In this document: positions 44,590 through 54,306 of the stretch, in pieces
How the letters are laid out: each line of letters begins with the position of its first letter
Position numbering within the stretch: the stretch's first letter is position 1
Source of the DNA: Chryseobacterium sp. MYb264
GTDB taxonomy: Bacteria; Bacteroidota; Bacteroidia; Flavobacteriales; Weeksellaceae
Direction of reading: 5' to 3'
NCBI RefSeq assembly: GCF_035974275.1
Contig: NZ_CP142422.1
Location: 3,658,001-3,722,000, forward strand
Length of the DNA: 64,000 nucleotides
The notes under the pieces: generated by a model
Database searches by the model: none
Told to the model about the DNA's origin: nothing
The model's input: only the letters and a program-made list of their open reading frames with translations
Program-made: the position numbers and the translations under genes

Positions 44590-45609
44590 TTATTTTTTAT
44601 TTTGTTGTTCTTTTAGATCATCCTTGAAAAACGAACTGAAAATCTGCTGCATATTCGGGAAGTCCTTGCTTTCCCAATATTTTGAAGTATAATTGCTGTT
44701 ATCGGTATTGAATTTTACTTTTTCAACTGCGTCATCGTTTCCTAAATCTAATTCTATTGGATAAAAATTACTGTAAGTTGCGATAGAATTAAATTCGGGT
44801 TCGCTTTTGTGCTTCATTTTTAAAAATTCAATTTCATTATATTCTAAAAGGTCTTTCAATGTTTTTTTTGAGTTTTGTTCATAAGCCATATTTAAGATGG
44901 TTCTGAAATCGAAAAATCTATAGCCGAATAAAGCGAATTCCTGTTTTTGCAGAAACTCTCCGGTAACTTCCACTTCATCTTTTCTATCTCCTTTTAATTC
45001 TTTGAAAACAGTGTTTTTATTTTTTTTATATTCATCTACATTTCGGACATTTTTAATTTTCGGAATTTCTAAAAACTGGTCATAATCCCAGGAAGACATT
45101 TTCTTTCGATCCATTTCAGGATTTTCTAATCTAAAAATGCGATATTGTTCAACTTTAGACCTCTTTAATTTTTTTGATTTATTGTCGAATACATACATAA
45201 TAATTCCATCGGCATAGCAGTTCAATTTGTCGTTCACGGTGACATAGGTGTTGAAGTTCCCTTTTAAGAAAACATACTTAGCCGGTTTCTTACTTTTAAT
45301 GACCACGGTTTCGATGTCTTTTACACGATCATTGATTGTAATGATTTCTTTAGTAAAATCAGAATAGGAGAGTGTGGCTACCGGAAAGTTATCATACACC
45401 AACTGGAATTTTTCCTGTTCGGGTTTTATCGTTTTCCTATCAATTTTACCATCAATGTCTGAAAAAGCAACAATGTTTCCGTCTTTTCCAAATACAGAAA
45501 CTTTAGCTAGAGGTTTATTTGTTTTTTCTGAAACGAATGTGATGGATTGAGCGTAAGCAAAATTTAATCCTAATAAAAATAAGATTAAAATGAGAAGTTC
45601 CTTTTTCAT
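44590..45609 (-). CDS. Exported protein with N-terminal carboxypeptidase-regulatory-like domain
   Basis: This 339-residue protein has a signal peptide (MKKELLILILFLLGLNFAYAQ). Residues about 22-105 fit the CarboxypepD_reg-like beta-sandwich common in Bacteroidota (SITFVSEKTNKPLAKVSVFG, FSDIDGKID, VVIKSKKP). The rest has no recognised domain and is rich in Lys, Asp and aromatic residues (FNTYVTVNDKLNCYADGIIMYVF). There is no T9SS tail. It is probably periplasmic or surface associated, with unknown function. Confidence 0.72.
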   Translation of the reverse strand: MKKELLILILFLLGLNFAYAQSITFVSEKTNKPLAKVSVFGKDGNIVAFSDIDGKIDRKTIKPEQEKFQLVYDNFPVATLSYSDFTKEIITINDRVKDIETVVIKSKKPAKYVFLKGNFNTYVTVNDKLNCYADGIIMYVFDNKSKKLKRSKVEQYRIFRLENPEMDRKKMSSWDYDQFLEIPKIKNVRNVDEYKKNKNTVFKELKGDRKDEVEVTGEFLQKQEFALFGYRFFDFRTILNMAYEQNSKKTLKDLLEYNEIEFLKMKHKSEPEFNSIATYSNFYPIELDLGNDDAVEKVKFNTDNSNYTSKYWESKDFPNMQQIFSSFFKDDLKEQQNKK

Positions 45610-45659
45610 TATAATTTTTTTATGTGTTTTTAAATATTTTGATCTGCATTAAAAGCAAA

Positions 45660-45686
45660 AAAGACTGATCATTACAATCAGTCTTT
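45660..45686. terminator. Terminator of the act operon
   Basis: AAAGACTGAT / ATCAGTCTTT with a 7-base loop has T runs on both sides when read outward. It lies 26 bp beyond the actF stop codon and upstream of the next gene. Confidence 0.85.
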
Positions 45687-45711
45687 TTCAATATTATTTT
45701 GTTACAAGTCC

Positions 45712-47043
45712 TTAGAAAGGATACTCATAAATTTCAGATTCGTGTAGGTAAGGGTTACCTGTAGGAATCAATTTAAGTTTAGATAATGCAGTAAGCACTG
45801 TAAACATAAATAATCCAACTACGAATAACACAGCTCCAACAACAAGAAGGAATACTTCTGGAGTGTTCCAGAATGGTCCTACTGTTCCCGGCATTACCAT
45901 GTTGAAGTAATCTAAAAGGTGACCTAAAATAACAACTACTGCCATTGTAGTAACCACTTTGTAATTTCTTTTGATGCTGCTGCTCACTAATACCAATAGT
46001 GGTAATAAGAAGTTCACGATCAACATTGGTAAGAACGTTACTCCATAATGCTGGAATCTTCCAAAGAAGTAGTTTACCTCTTCCGGTACGTTGGCATACC
46101 AGTATAACATAAACTGAGCAAACCATGTATATGTCCAAAGCATACTTGTAGCGAAAAGGAAAACTCCTAAATCGTGTAAGTGATTGTCATTGAACTGAGG
46201 TAAGAATCCGTTTTTCTTTAAGTAAACGCTTAAAAGGATGATTACCGCGATACCACTTGAAAGGCAGCTAACCATTGAATACCAGATATACATTGTCGAA
46301 TACCAGTGAGGGTCAATAGACATCAACCAGTCCCAAGCCCAAGCTGCAGAAGCAAACCCGAAGAATGCGATATATCCAACAGCCCATCTGTAAAGGAATT
46401 GATACTCAACTAAAGATTTTGTATCATCTACTTTTTTAGATTGAGCTTTCAGTTTCCAAGCAAAGAAAGAAGCTCCAATTACATAAATGAAAGTTCTGAT
46501 TGCATAGAAAGGAATATTTAAGAATCTTTTCTTTTCAAACAAGATCACATCGAAATGAGCAGAGTTAGGATCTGTAAGATCCGGATCCATCCAGTGGAAA
46601 AGATGACCTTGGTGAAGGATGTTTAATAACATGATGATTACTAAAATAGCACCTCCGTAAGGGATGTAGGAAGCAATAGCTTCCATTACTCTGGTAATGA
46701 TGATTGGCCATCCTGCGTGAGCAGCGTGCTGAATACAGTAGAAAAACAATACCGCACAGCTCACTCCGAAGAAAAATACAGCTACAAAATGTATTGATGC
46801 CAACGGTGAATTATGAACCTGCAGCGTAGCATGTTCTAAATGTGCCGCGTGATCCTGAGGTCCTACCATTTCACTTGAGTGAGTAGGCGCATTATGACCG
46901 GCAGAATGTACTGCCTCCATCATGTGCTCTATTCTTTCTGTAGAGATTCCTTTGTTCATAAAGAAACCAACAGCAAATAGAACTAAACCTACAACAAGAA
47001 GTATTATAGAAGTTGATTTTAATTTTGGTGAAAAACTATACAT
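45712..47043 (-). CDS. actF: Alternative complex III subunit ActF (NrfD-like)
   Basis: This 443-residue NrfD/PsrC-type membrane protein has about 10 spans; a His/Ala-rich periplasmic-looking loop (residues about 40-75) follows the first span. Diagnostic stretches are WPIIITRVMEAIASYIPYGG, KKRFLNIPFYAIRTFIY and WAWDWLMSIDPHW. It is the second large membrane subunit of quinol:cytochrome c oxidoreductase ACIII. Last gene of the operon; it ends in EYPF followed by a terminator rather than by oxidase genes. Confidence 0.92.
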   Translation of the reverse strand: MYSFSPKLKSTSIILLVVGLVLFAVGFFMNKGISTERIEHMMEAVHSAGHNAPTHSSEMVGPQDHAAHLEHATLQVHNSPLASIHFVAVFFFGVSCAVLFFYCIQHAAHAGWPIIITRVMEAIASYIPYGGAILVIIMLLNILHQGHLFHWMDPDLTDPNSAHFDVILFEKKRFLNIPFYAIRTFIYVIGASFFAWKLKAQSKKVDDTKSLVEYQFLYRWAVGYIAFFGFASAAWAWDWLMSIDPHWYSTMYIWYSMVSCLSSGIAVIILLSVYLKKNGFLPQFNDNHLHDLGVFLFATSMLWTYTWFAQFMLYWYANVPEEVNYFFGRFQHYGVTFLPMLIVNFLLPLLVLVSSSIKRNYKVVTTMAVVVILGHLLDYFNMVMPGTVGPFWNTPEVFLLVVGAVLFVVGLFMFTVLTALSKLKLIPTGNPYLHESEIYEYPF

Positions 47044-47051
47044 TTCTTTTC

Positions 47052-47732
47052 TTATTTTTTAGTTTCGGTAGTCTCAGTTGTTGCTGGCGCTGCTGCGGCT
47101 GCAGGTGCTGCTGCTCCTTTTTTGAAGGCATTCATCACATACATTGCCACTCTCCATCTGTCTCCTGCATTCAGTTGTCCTGCATAAGACCCCATCGCGT
47201 TTCTACCGTTTGTTAATACATAATGAACAGATCCTACAGTAATTTCTCTATCAGCATAGTTTGGTACACCAGAGAAAGCGCCTGTTTGTACAATTGGTCC
47301 TTGTCCATCACCTCCAGTACCGTGACATGCTGCACACGTTTTATCGAAAAGCATTTTACCTCTTTCAATATCTTTCTCAGCATTAGCAGGGTTCAACGGA
47401 GAAACCGTTAATTTCTTAGAAGCATCATAGCCTGCATTGTACTCATCCGGAGTTCTTGGAAGTAAACCTTCTTCGAAAATACCGTCTTTATTTTGAGCCA
47501 CTGATCCCTCTACCGGAGAAAGACCTGTTGCAAAGCTATTTTTAACGAAAGCAGGGATTTCATTTTCATGATCTGAATAGGCGTCCTGAGCTTTCATCAA
47601 AGGATCGTATGCCACAGGGAAATACATATCCGGGAAATAGACTAATGGTGCGTTTTCTTTCGGTCCGCAAGAATTAAGTAACACTGTTGCTAAACCTAAA
47701 ACTGCTGTAATTCTTAATACGTTCTTTTTCAT
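47052..47732 (-). CDS. actE: Alternative complex III subunit ActE (monohaem cytochrome c)
   Basis: This 226-residue lipoprotein (lipobox LNSC, Cys22) has one haem c motif CAACH within GKMLFDKTCAACHGTGGDGQG and a distal Met in GRNAMGSYAGQL. It is the periplasmic electron-transfer subunit of ACIII. The N-terminal region has the ActE-typical YFPDMYFPVAYDPL. The C-terminus is an Ala/Thr-rich tail. It overlaps no neighbour, but gaps are 8 bp or less on the actF side and 1 bp on the actD side. Confidence 0.92.
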   Translation of the reverse strand: MKKNVLRITAVLGLATVLLNSCGPKENAPLVYFPDMYFPVAYDPLMKAQDAYSDHENEIPAFVKNSFATGLSPVEGSVAQNKDGIFEEGLLPRTPDEYNAGYDASKKLTVSPLNPANAEKDIERGKMLFDKTCAACHGTGGDGQGPIVQTGAFSGVPNYADREITVGSVHYVLTNGRNAMGSYAGQLNAGDRWRVAMYVMNAFKKGAAAPAAAAAPATTETTETKK

Positions 47733-47733
47733 T

Positions 47734-48255
47734 TTAAGCGTCTTTAACAGTTATTTCTTCAACTCCAGTTTCAATAAGTAACTGTTTTACAGATTCTACA
47801 TCTTCAGTTACAAATTCCATCAGGAACTTATCATCCGTTGTTCTTGGATCAGGGTTTTGTGCAGGAGCTCCAGGATACATTTTGTTTCTTACTAAGAAAG
47901 TTAATGACATCATGTGAGCGGCACAGAATACCATAAGCTCAAACATGGGTACTACGAATGCCGGCATATTGTGTGCCCAGTCAAAAGCTGGTTTACCACC
48001 AATATTCTGAGGCCAGTCATGATTCATAACATACCATGTTACAGTAGCACCTATGGTAACACCATAAAGAGCATAAAGGAAAGCGGCATCAGAAATTCTG
48101 GTTTTCTTCAATCCTAAAGCTTTGTCAAGTCCGTGAACCGGAAACGGAGTATAAACCTCGTTTATAGCGATTCCTTTATCGTTGAATGCTTTAACGCCGT
48201 TCATTAAATCGTCGTCGTCAGCATAAAGTCCGTATACAATTTTAGTGGTGCTCAT
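47734..48255 (-). CDS. actD: Alternative complex III subunit ActD (DUF3341)
   Basis: From the Met at 48255 (MSTTKIVYGLYADDDDLM) the protein is 173 residues. DUF3341/ActD features are the N-terminal ferredoxin-like part with YTPFPVHGLDKALGL, two membrane spans (LYALYGVTIGATVTWYVM and a second around PMFELMVFCAAHMMSLTF), and a short C-terminal domain. The start lies inside the actC reading frame, a 14-bp overlap, indicating translational coupling. An alternative start at 48282 would deepen the overlap. Confidence 0.92.
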   Translation of the reverse strand: MSTTKIVYGLYADDDDLMNGVKAFNDKGIAINEVYTPFPVHGLDKALGLKKTRISDAAFLYALYGVTIGATVTWYVMNHDWPQNIGGKPAFDWAHNMPAFVVPMFELMVFCAAHMMSLTFLVRNKMYPGAPAQNPDPRTTDDKFLMEFVTEDVESVKQLLIETGVEEITVKDA

Positions 48256-49639
48256 CTCCTTCTTTTGCTTTATAAGTTTCACCTGAGATTTTCAGAATCG
48301 ATTTCAATTCGGCCTGTGCAATTACAGGGAATGTTCTTGCGTATAATAAGAATAATACAGAGAAGAACCCGATTGTTCCTAAGTATACACCCACATCAAT
48401 GATCGTTGGTTTAAACATTGTCCAAGATCCTGGTAAGTAGTCTCTGGAAAGGTTGATAACGATGATATCAAAACGCTCGAACCACATACCGATGTTAATA
48501 ATTAATGCAATGATAAATGTTGCAATAATATTTGTTCTTACTCTCTTGAACCAGAATAATGCAGGCACTACAAGGTTACAGATAATTAGTGACCAGAAAG
48601 CCCACCAGTAAGGTCCAACAGCAGCACCCGGAGAAAGATACGTAAAGTCTTCGAATCTTGAACCGGAATACCATCCGATGAAATATTCAGTTGCATAAGC
48701 TACAGTTACCATACCCCCTGTCAATACAATTACGATGTTCATAATTTCGATATGATACATTGTAATATAATCTTCAAGGTGACATACTTTTCTAGCGATT
48801 AACAATAGGGTTTGTACCATTGCAAATCCTGAGAAGATTGCTCCGGCAACGAAGTAAGGAGGATAGATTGTAGAGTGCCATCCTTTAATCACTGAAGTTG
48901 CGAAGTCAAAAGATACGGTGGTGTGTACTGAGAATACAAGTGGAGTAGCCAAACCTGCAAGAACCAAAGAAAGTTCTTCGAATCTTTGCCAGTGTTTTGC
49001 TTTACCACCCCAACCGAATGCTAGGAATGTATAAATTTTCTTAGTCCAAGGTGTTTTTGCTCTATCTCTGATCATTGCAAAGTCAGGGATAAGACCCATG
49101 AACCAGAATACTGTAGATACTGAGAAATACGTTGAGATCGCAAATACGTCCCAAAGTAGAGGAGAGTTGAAGTTCCCCCAAAGAGAACCAAACTGGTTAG
49201 GAAGAGGGAATACCCAATATCCTACCCAAACTCTACCCATGTGGATAACAGGGAAGATTGCTGCCTGTACAACCGCAAAGATCGTCATTGCCTCTGCAGA
49301 TCTGTTTACAGACATTCTCCATCTCTGTCTAAATAATAATAATACCGCTGAGATTAAGGTTCCGGCGTGACCGATACCTACCCACCATACGAAGTTGGTA
49401 ATATCCCAACCCCAGTTAATAGTTCTGTTAAGCCCCCATGCTCCAATACCTGTTCCGACAGTATAGGCAATACACCCGAATCCATAAATGAATAGAACTA
49501 AGGCTGCATATAGTGATACCCACCATAATTTACCTGCTCTTTCTTCGATAGGTCGTGCGATATCTTCCGTAATATCGTGATAAGTTTTGTGACCAATAAT
49601 TAGAGGTTCCCTTATCGGAGCTTCGTAATGTCCTGACAT
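48242..49639 (-). CDS. actC: Alternative complex III subunit ActC (NrfD-like)
   Basis: This 465-residue NrfD-family integral membrane protein has about 10 spans and is the presumed quinol-binding subunit of ACIII. Recognisable features are NRTINWGWDITNFVWWVGIGHAGTLISAVLLL and the PDFAMIRDRAKTPWTKKIY loop, with the C-terminal segment rich in charged residues. It is homologous to ActF. It lies between actB and actD, in operon order A-B-C-D-E-F. Confidence 0.94.
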   Translation of the reverse strand: MSGHYEAPIREPLIIGHKTYHDITEDIARPIEERAGKLWWVSLYAALVLFIYGFGCIAYTVGTGIGAWGLNRTINWGWDITNFVWWVGIGHAGTLISAVLLLFRQRWRMSVNRSAEAMTIFAVVQAAIFPVIHMGRVWVGYWVFPLPNQFGSLWGNFNSPLLWDVFAISTYFSVSTVFWFMGLIPDFAMIRDRAKTPWTKKIYTFLAFGWGGKAKHWQRFEELSLVLAGLATPLVFSVHTTVSFDFATSVIKGWHSTIYPPYFVAGAIFSGFAMVQTLLLIARKVCHLEDYITMYHIEIMNIVIVLTGGMVTVAYATEYFIGWYSGSRFEDFTYLSPGAAVGPYWWAFWSLIICNLVVPALFWFKRVRTNIIATFIIALIINIGMWFERFDIIVINLSRDYLPGSWTMFKPTIIDVGVYLGTIGFFSVLFLLYARTFPVIAQAELKSILKISGETYKAKEGDEHH

Positions 49640-49664
49640 TTTTTACCTATTTATTATTTAAACT

Positions 49665-52600
49665 TTATTTTTCTACTCTGTTTCTTACTTTAGCGTGATA
49701 GAACACATTTGGTTTTGTTCCGATCTCTTCAAGTAAATAATATCTTCTGTTGCTAGAGTATAATTCTCTTACTTCAGATTCTTTGTCATTCATGTCTCCA
49801 AACGTCATTGCTCCGGTAGAACAAGCAGCAGCACAAGCACAAGAATTTTTGAATTCGTTGTCAGTTACTTTTCTGTTTTCTCTCTTAGCAGCTAAAATGG
49901 TAGCCTGAGTTTCCTGGATACACATAGAGCATTTCTCCATTACCCCTCTCGTTCTTACCACAACATCTGGGTTTAGAACCATTCTTCCAAGGTCGTTATT
50001 CATGTTGAAATCGAACTTGTCGTTTAGGTTATAAGTAAACCAGTTGAAACGTCTTACTTTGTACGGACAGTTGTTTGCACAATATCTAGTACCGATACAT
50101 CTGTTGTAAGCCATGTGGTTTTGACCTTGCTTACTGTGTGATGTAGCCGCAACCGGACATACTGTTTCACAAGGAGCATGGTTACAATGCTGACACATTA
50201 CCGGCTGGAAGATCACATCTGGATTTTCAGCGGGGTTATTCAATGCACCTTCACCTCCGAATGCTGTTCCGTATAATTCTGGAACGGCCAATCCTTCTTT
50301 TAATCCTTCGTAAACTTCTACTTTCTGAGTCGAAGAGTAGTAACGGTCAATTCTTAACCAATACATATCTCTTGACATTCTGATCTCTTCTTTACCAACA
50401 ACAGGAACGTTGTTTTCTGCCTGGCAAGCAATGATACATGCTCCACAACCAGTACAAGAGTTCAAGTCAACAGATAAGTTGAAGTGAGGCCCGTCCGTAT
50501 CATCGAAAGCATCCCAAAGGTCAATCTTTCTAGCTGGAAGTGCACCGCTGATCGTGTGATATTCCAAAGGCTTGTTCCATCCTTTGTGCTCATCATCGAA
50601 TGCTACGTTTAAGTAATCTGCCAAAGGAACTTCTTTAGCGATCTCATAACGTCCCATCAAAGTATTTTGAAGCTGAATACCCGCAAACTCGTGATCTTCT
50701 CCTGTTTTTTCGATCTTAGCTCCTGAAACTGTTAAGTTAGAACCATCGAATAAAGGATAAGCATTAACACCAGTATCTGCTGTAGCTCCAGAATCTTTTT
50801 TACCATATCCAAGGGCAAGACCTACAGAACCGTCTGCCTGACCTGGCTGGATAAATACAGGAACATCTTTTATTGTTACTCCGTTTACCGTAAGATTTAC
50901 GATAGAACCGTCTAACTGCATTCTTGCATTAAGATCGTTTTCAATACCTAATCTTTCAGCATCTTTAGGAGAAATAGTCAAATAGTTATCCCAAGCCATT
51001 CTCGTGATTGGATCCGGCAATTCTTGTAACCAAGGGTTATTTGCCTGCGTTCCGTCACCAATAGAAGTCTTAGTGTATAATACCAATTCTAAATCAGAAG
51101 CTTTGAAGTTTCCTAATTCTGCAACAGCCTGAGCAGCGTTTCCACCTGTGTAAGATAGAGTAGAACCTCCATCAGTAGTTACGATACCGTTATATAAAGC
51201 TTTGTTGAATGAAGTTCCTCCTAAAAGAGAAGCTGCATTAGCTTTTAAATAATCGTAGTAGTTGTTAGCAGAGCTGTTTTTACCGTTTTTCCAAACCAAT
51301 AAAGACTCTTCAATCTGTCTTGATTTATAGATCTTTTGGATCGTAGGCTGCATTAATGCATAAACTCCACTCTGAGGTTGCATATCTCCCCAAGATTCTA
51401 GCCAGTTAGCTACAGGAATTACAGCTTTAGCTGCTTTATACATTGCATTTTTCTTATCAGCAACTGCAATTACATAAGGAACATTTTTAATCGCTTTTTC
51501 AAACTCAGCTCCTTTGTAGTGAGAGTAAATAGGGTCTACGTTGTTTGTAATCAATACACCAACCTGTCCTGCATTTACCCATCCTAAGAATTCCTGATAT
51601 CTTGCTTTATCAAATTCTTTTAGGAAGTTTGCTTTACCGGTGAAAGCAACTGAACCTAATTTTTGATTGATTAAGTGAGCTAAAACCTGAGCACCTTTAG
51701 AACCATCAGCGAATACTACCGCTTTGCTTCCTTTAGCCTGTAACTCTTTTACGATTTCAGCAGCAGCTTTGTTTGAAGGAGCCGCTCCTGTAACGATTGC
51801 GTTGTAAACATCTACTAAAGCTTTGTTTACATCACTTGGTTTTAGTCTGTATCTTGAATCTGAGTTAGCACCCGTTAAAGACATGTTAGACTCCACTTGG
51901 ATGTGTCTCAACATGTTTGCTCCCGGTTTTCTAGCCTCAGCATAAGATGTTTCTAAACTTGCTGCGTTGTAATCCCCTAAGAAATCAGCCTGGAAAGAAA
52001 CTACCAATTCAGTACCTTTTAGGTCATAAACAGGTAATGCTCTTGTTCCGAATACTTCCTGAGCTGCATCTAATGCTGCAGAATGAGGATAAGCATCATA
52101 CGTTACTAATTCTGCTGTAGGATATTTAGCTTTAAAATCAGCAAATAATTTTTTGAATGTAGGTGAAGCAAAAGATTGTGATAATAACACAATTCTTTTG
52201 TTTCCTGCCTTCGCTTCTTCCAATCCTTTAATAACAAAACTATCTACTTTATCGAAAGTTTCGTCTTTCCCTTCAAATTTAGGCTGCTTTACTTTATCAT
52301 TATCATAAAGAGAAAGTACTGCCGCCTGAGCTCTTGCATTAGTTTTACCTAAATCGCCAGCTGCCGGGTTAGGATCAATTTTGATGGGTCTACCTTCTCT
52401 GGTTTTTACTAAAACACTGGCGAAGTCGAAACCGTCAAAATATGTTGAAGCGTAGTAGTTTGGAACTCCAGGAATAATATCGTGAGGTTTTACTACGTAA
52501 GGAATCGTTTTAATTACCGGAGCTTCACAAGCAGCAAGTGTTACCGCTGCTGTAGAAAATCCTAATAATTTTAAGAAATCTCTTCTTGAAGTACTGGATC

Positions 52601-52733
52601 CGTTCTGTTCAGCATCTCCAAGGAAATCTTCTACCGGAATTTCTTCCTGAAACTCTTTTTGAGCCAGCTTATTGTTTAAAGCCGGGTCTTTAAGTTCATG
52701 AATACTTCTAAATTGTATTTTGTTTGAAGCCAT
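49665..52733 (-). CDS. actB: Alternative complex III subunit ActB (Fe-S, Tat-exported)
   Basis: This 1022-residue protein has a twin-arginine signal (SRRDFLKLLGF, Arg50-Arg51) with a lipobox-like LAAC (Cys69). A molybdopterin-oxidoreductase-like domain that normally lacks the cofactor occupies about 100-720. A C-terminal ferredoxin-like part carries four cysteine clusters: CTGCGACIIACQ, CQHCNHAPCETVCP, RCIGTRYCANNCP and CSMC ... CACAAAC. The fusion of both parts in one chain is typical of ACIII. The Tat signal starts about 45 residues into the protein, as is common for this family. Confidence 0.94.
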   Translation of the reverse strand: MASNKIQFRSIHELKDPALNNKLAQKEFQEEIPVEDFLGDAEQNGSSTSRRDFLKLLGFSTAAVTLAACEAPVIKTIPYVVKPHDIIPGVPNYYASTYFDGFDFASVLVKTREGRPIKIDPNPAAGDLGKTNARAQAAVLSLYDNDKVKQPKFEGKDETFDKVDSFVIKGLEEAKAGNKRIVLLSQSFASPTFKKLFADFKAKYPTAELVTYDAYPHSAALDAAQEVFGTRALPVYDLKGTELVVSFQADFLGDYNAASLETSYAEARKPGANMLRHIQVESNMSLTGANSDSRYRLKPSDVNKALVDVYNAIVTGAAPSNKAAAEIVKELQAKGSKAVVFADGSKGAQVLAHLINQKLGSVAFTGKANFLKEFDKARYQEFLGWVNAGQVGVLITNNVDPIYSHYKGAEFEKAIKNVPYVIAVADKKNAMYKAAKAVIPVANWLESWGDMQPQSGVYALMQPTIQKIYKSRQIEESLLVWKNGKNSSANNYYDYLKANAASLLGGTSFNKALYNGIVTTDGGSTLSYTGGNAAQAVAELGNFKASDLELVLYTKTSIGDGTQANNPWLQELPDPITRMAWDNYLTISPKDAERLGIENDLNARMQLDGSIVNLTVNGVTIKDVPVFIQPGQADGSVGLALGYGKKDSGATADTGVNAYPLFDGSNLTVSGAKIEKTGEDHEFAGIQLQNTLMGRYEIAKEVPLADYLNVAFDDEHKGWNKPLEYHTISGALPARKIDLWDAFDDTDGPHFNLSVDLNSCTGCGACIIACQAENNVPVVGKEEIRMSRDMYWLRIDRYYSSTQKVEVYEGLKEGLAVPELYGTAFGGEGALNNPAENPDVIFQPVMCQHCNHAPCETVCPVAATSHSKQGQNHMAYNRCIGTRYCANNCPYKVRRFNWFTYNLNDKFDFNMNNDLGRMVLNPDVVVRTRGVMEKCSMCIQETQATILAAKRENRKVTDNEFKNSCACAAACSTGAMTFGDMNDKESEVRELYSSNRRYYLLEEIGTKPNVFYHAKVRNRVEK

Positions 52734-52756
52734 TTATACTTCTAATTTTTTAGTTA

Positions 52757-54121
52757 TTAATAATGACATTTACCACACTCAAGACCTCCAATTGCGTCTA
52801 CAGTAATCTTACCACCATCTTTAGGGTATTGCTTCTTAAGCTTGTCATGTAGATTCTTGAAGTATTCTTTATTATAACCGTTGTTCATATCAACTTCAGT
52901 AGTTCTGTGGCACTCAATACACCATCCCATAGTGAAGTCATTAGCCATTTGAACAACATTCATTGTGTCAATTTTTCCGTGACAAGCTTTACATACAACA
53001 TCAATTTTGTTGTCAGGATTCTTTTTGTTGAAAGAACTGATAATTGCCTGCTCACCTGCTACAACGTGCTGAGAGTGGTTGAAGTACACGAAGTCTGGCA
53101 TGTTGTGGATTCTTGTCCATTCTACCGGCTGTGTTTTTCCTGTATACTGTTGTTTAGCAGGATCCCAACCTGTAGCTGCGTAAATTTTCTGGATCTCTCC
53201 ATCATAGAAAGCCTTGTCTTTTCCTGGCTCCATGTAATGATCTGCATTGTACTCAGAAATCGTTCTGTGACAGTTCATACATACGTTCATTGATGGGATT
53301 TCAGAAACTTTACCGTATTTAGCACTGGAGTGACATAATTGACAGTCAATTTTCTGTTCTCCAGCGTGAATTTTGTGTGAGAAATAGATAGGCTGCTCTG
53401 GCTTGTATCCTTTGTAGACCCCGATCCACATGATCCAGTTCCAAATTCCGTACGTTGCCAAAAGTGCCAGGATTGCGATTAACCCTTTACCAACATAGTG
53501 GTATTTTGCGTAGATTTCACTGAAAGATTTTACTCTCGTTTCATTGAGTCCCGCTAAGTCTTCAGATTGCCCCAGTTTCACTAATTGTCTTAGTTTTAAA
53601 AGGATCCATACTAATAAACCTGCGATGGCTAAAAGTGAAATGATTACTACATTTGTCGTGGTTTTGTCTGCAGGGCCTGCATTTGCTCCGGCTGCAGGTG
53701 CAGCTGTCGCGTCATCCTTCTTTGCCGGTTCCGGCTCTGGTGGATTAGTTGTAAAAGCTAAGATATCATCGATGTCCTTCTCAGAAAGATTCGGGAACAC
53801 CTGCATCTCAGTTTTGTTAAACTTTTCAAAAATCTCATTGGCGTATTTATCCCCAGAAGCTCTTAAAGCTTTGTTGTCTTTGATCCACTTATGAAGCCAA
53901 TCTCTGTCCACACCACCTTCAGTTTTCACTCGTTCTACAACCCCCTTCAGCGGTGGTCCTACAACTTGTTTGTCTAAAGCGTGACATGCCGTACAATTTG
54001 CCTTGAAAAGTTTCTCTCCATTCTTAGGATCGCCGTCTTGCCCGTAAATTGAAGCACTGGTTGATAGCAATAAGCCTATTGCGATCAACGTTTGTCTATA
54101 ATGCTTTCTCCAACTAATCAT
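52757..54121 (-). CDS. actA: Alternative complex III subunit ActA (multihaem cytochrome c)
   Basis: This 454-residue protein has an N-terminal signal or anchor. Six CxxCH motifs are present: CTACH (43-47), then CQLCH, CMNCH, CKACH, CIECH and CGKCH at the extreme C-terminus. The first belongs to a separate N-terminal cytochrome c domain (GEKLFKANCTACHALDKQVVGPPLKG). A Pro/Ala linker and a membrane span (about 155-175) lead to a second span near 215-235 and the pentahaem domain. First gene of the operon. Confidence 0.93.
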   Translation of the reverse strand: MISWRKHYRQTLIAIGLLLSTSASIYGQDGDPKNGEKLFKANCTACHALDKQVVGPPLKGVVERVKTEGGVDRDWLHKWIKDNKALRASGDKYANEIFEKFNKTEMQVFPNLSEKDIDDILAFTTNPPEPEPAKKDDATAAPAAGANAGPADKTTTNVVIISLLAIAGLLVWILLKLRQLVKLGQSEDLAGLNETRVKSFSEIYAKYHYVGKGLIAILALLATYGIWNWIMWIGVYKGYKPEQPIYFSHKIHAGEQKIDCQLCHSSAKYGKVSEIPSMNVCMNCHRTISEYNADHYMEPGKDKAFYDGEIQKIYAATGWDPAKQQYTGKTQPVEWTRIHNMPDFVYFNHSQHVVAGEQAIISSFNKKNPDNKIDVVCKACHGKIDTMNVVQMANDFTMGWCIECHRTTEVDMNNGYNKEYFKNLHDKLKKQYPKDGGKITVDAIGGLECGKCHY

Positions 54122-54168
54122 TTAAATTATCTTATGTTAGTAAAATATTGAACATTCAATCAATCCCG

Positions 54169-54176
54169 CAAAAATA
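54169..54176 (-). promoter_or_regulatory. -7 element upstream of actA
   Basis: The minus strand reads TATTTTTG, 47 bp before the actA start. The -33 region has no strict TTG. Confidence 0.45.
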
Positions 54177-54260
54177 ATATTTTTAACAGGAATTTAACGG
54201 CTTATGGAAAGGTGAATATATCATTTCTGTTTAATTTGTAATTATTCTAAATAACTGGGT

Positions 54261-54291
54261 TTGGTATAAGTTTTTAATTTGTATAAATTTG
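54261..54291 (+). promoter_or_regulatory. Promoter of the SPOR protein gene (TTG-N20-TAAATTTG)
   Basis: TTG (54261-54263), a 20-bp spacer and TAAATTTG (54284-54291) end 15 bp before the start codon at 54307. Confidence 0.72.
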
Positions 54292-54306
54292 CGGAAACAA
54301 GTTTAA

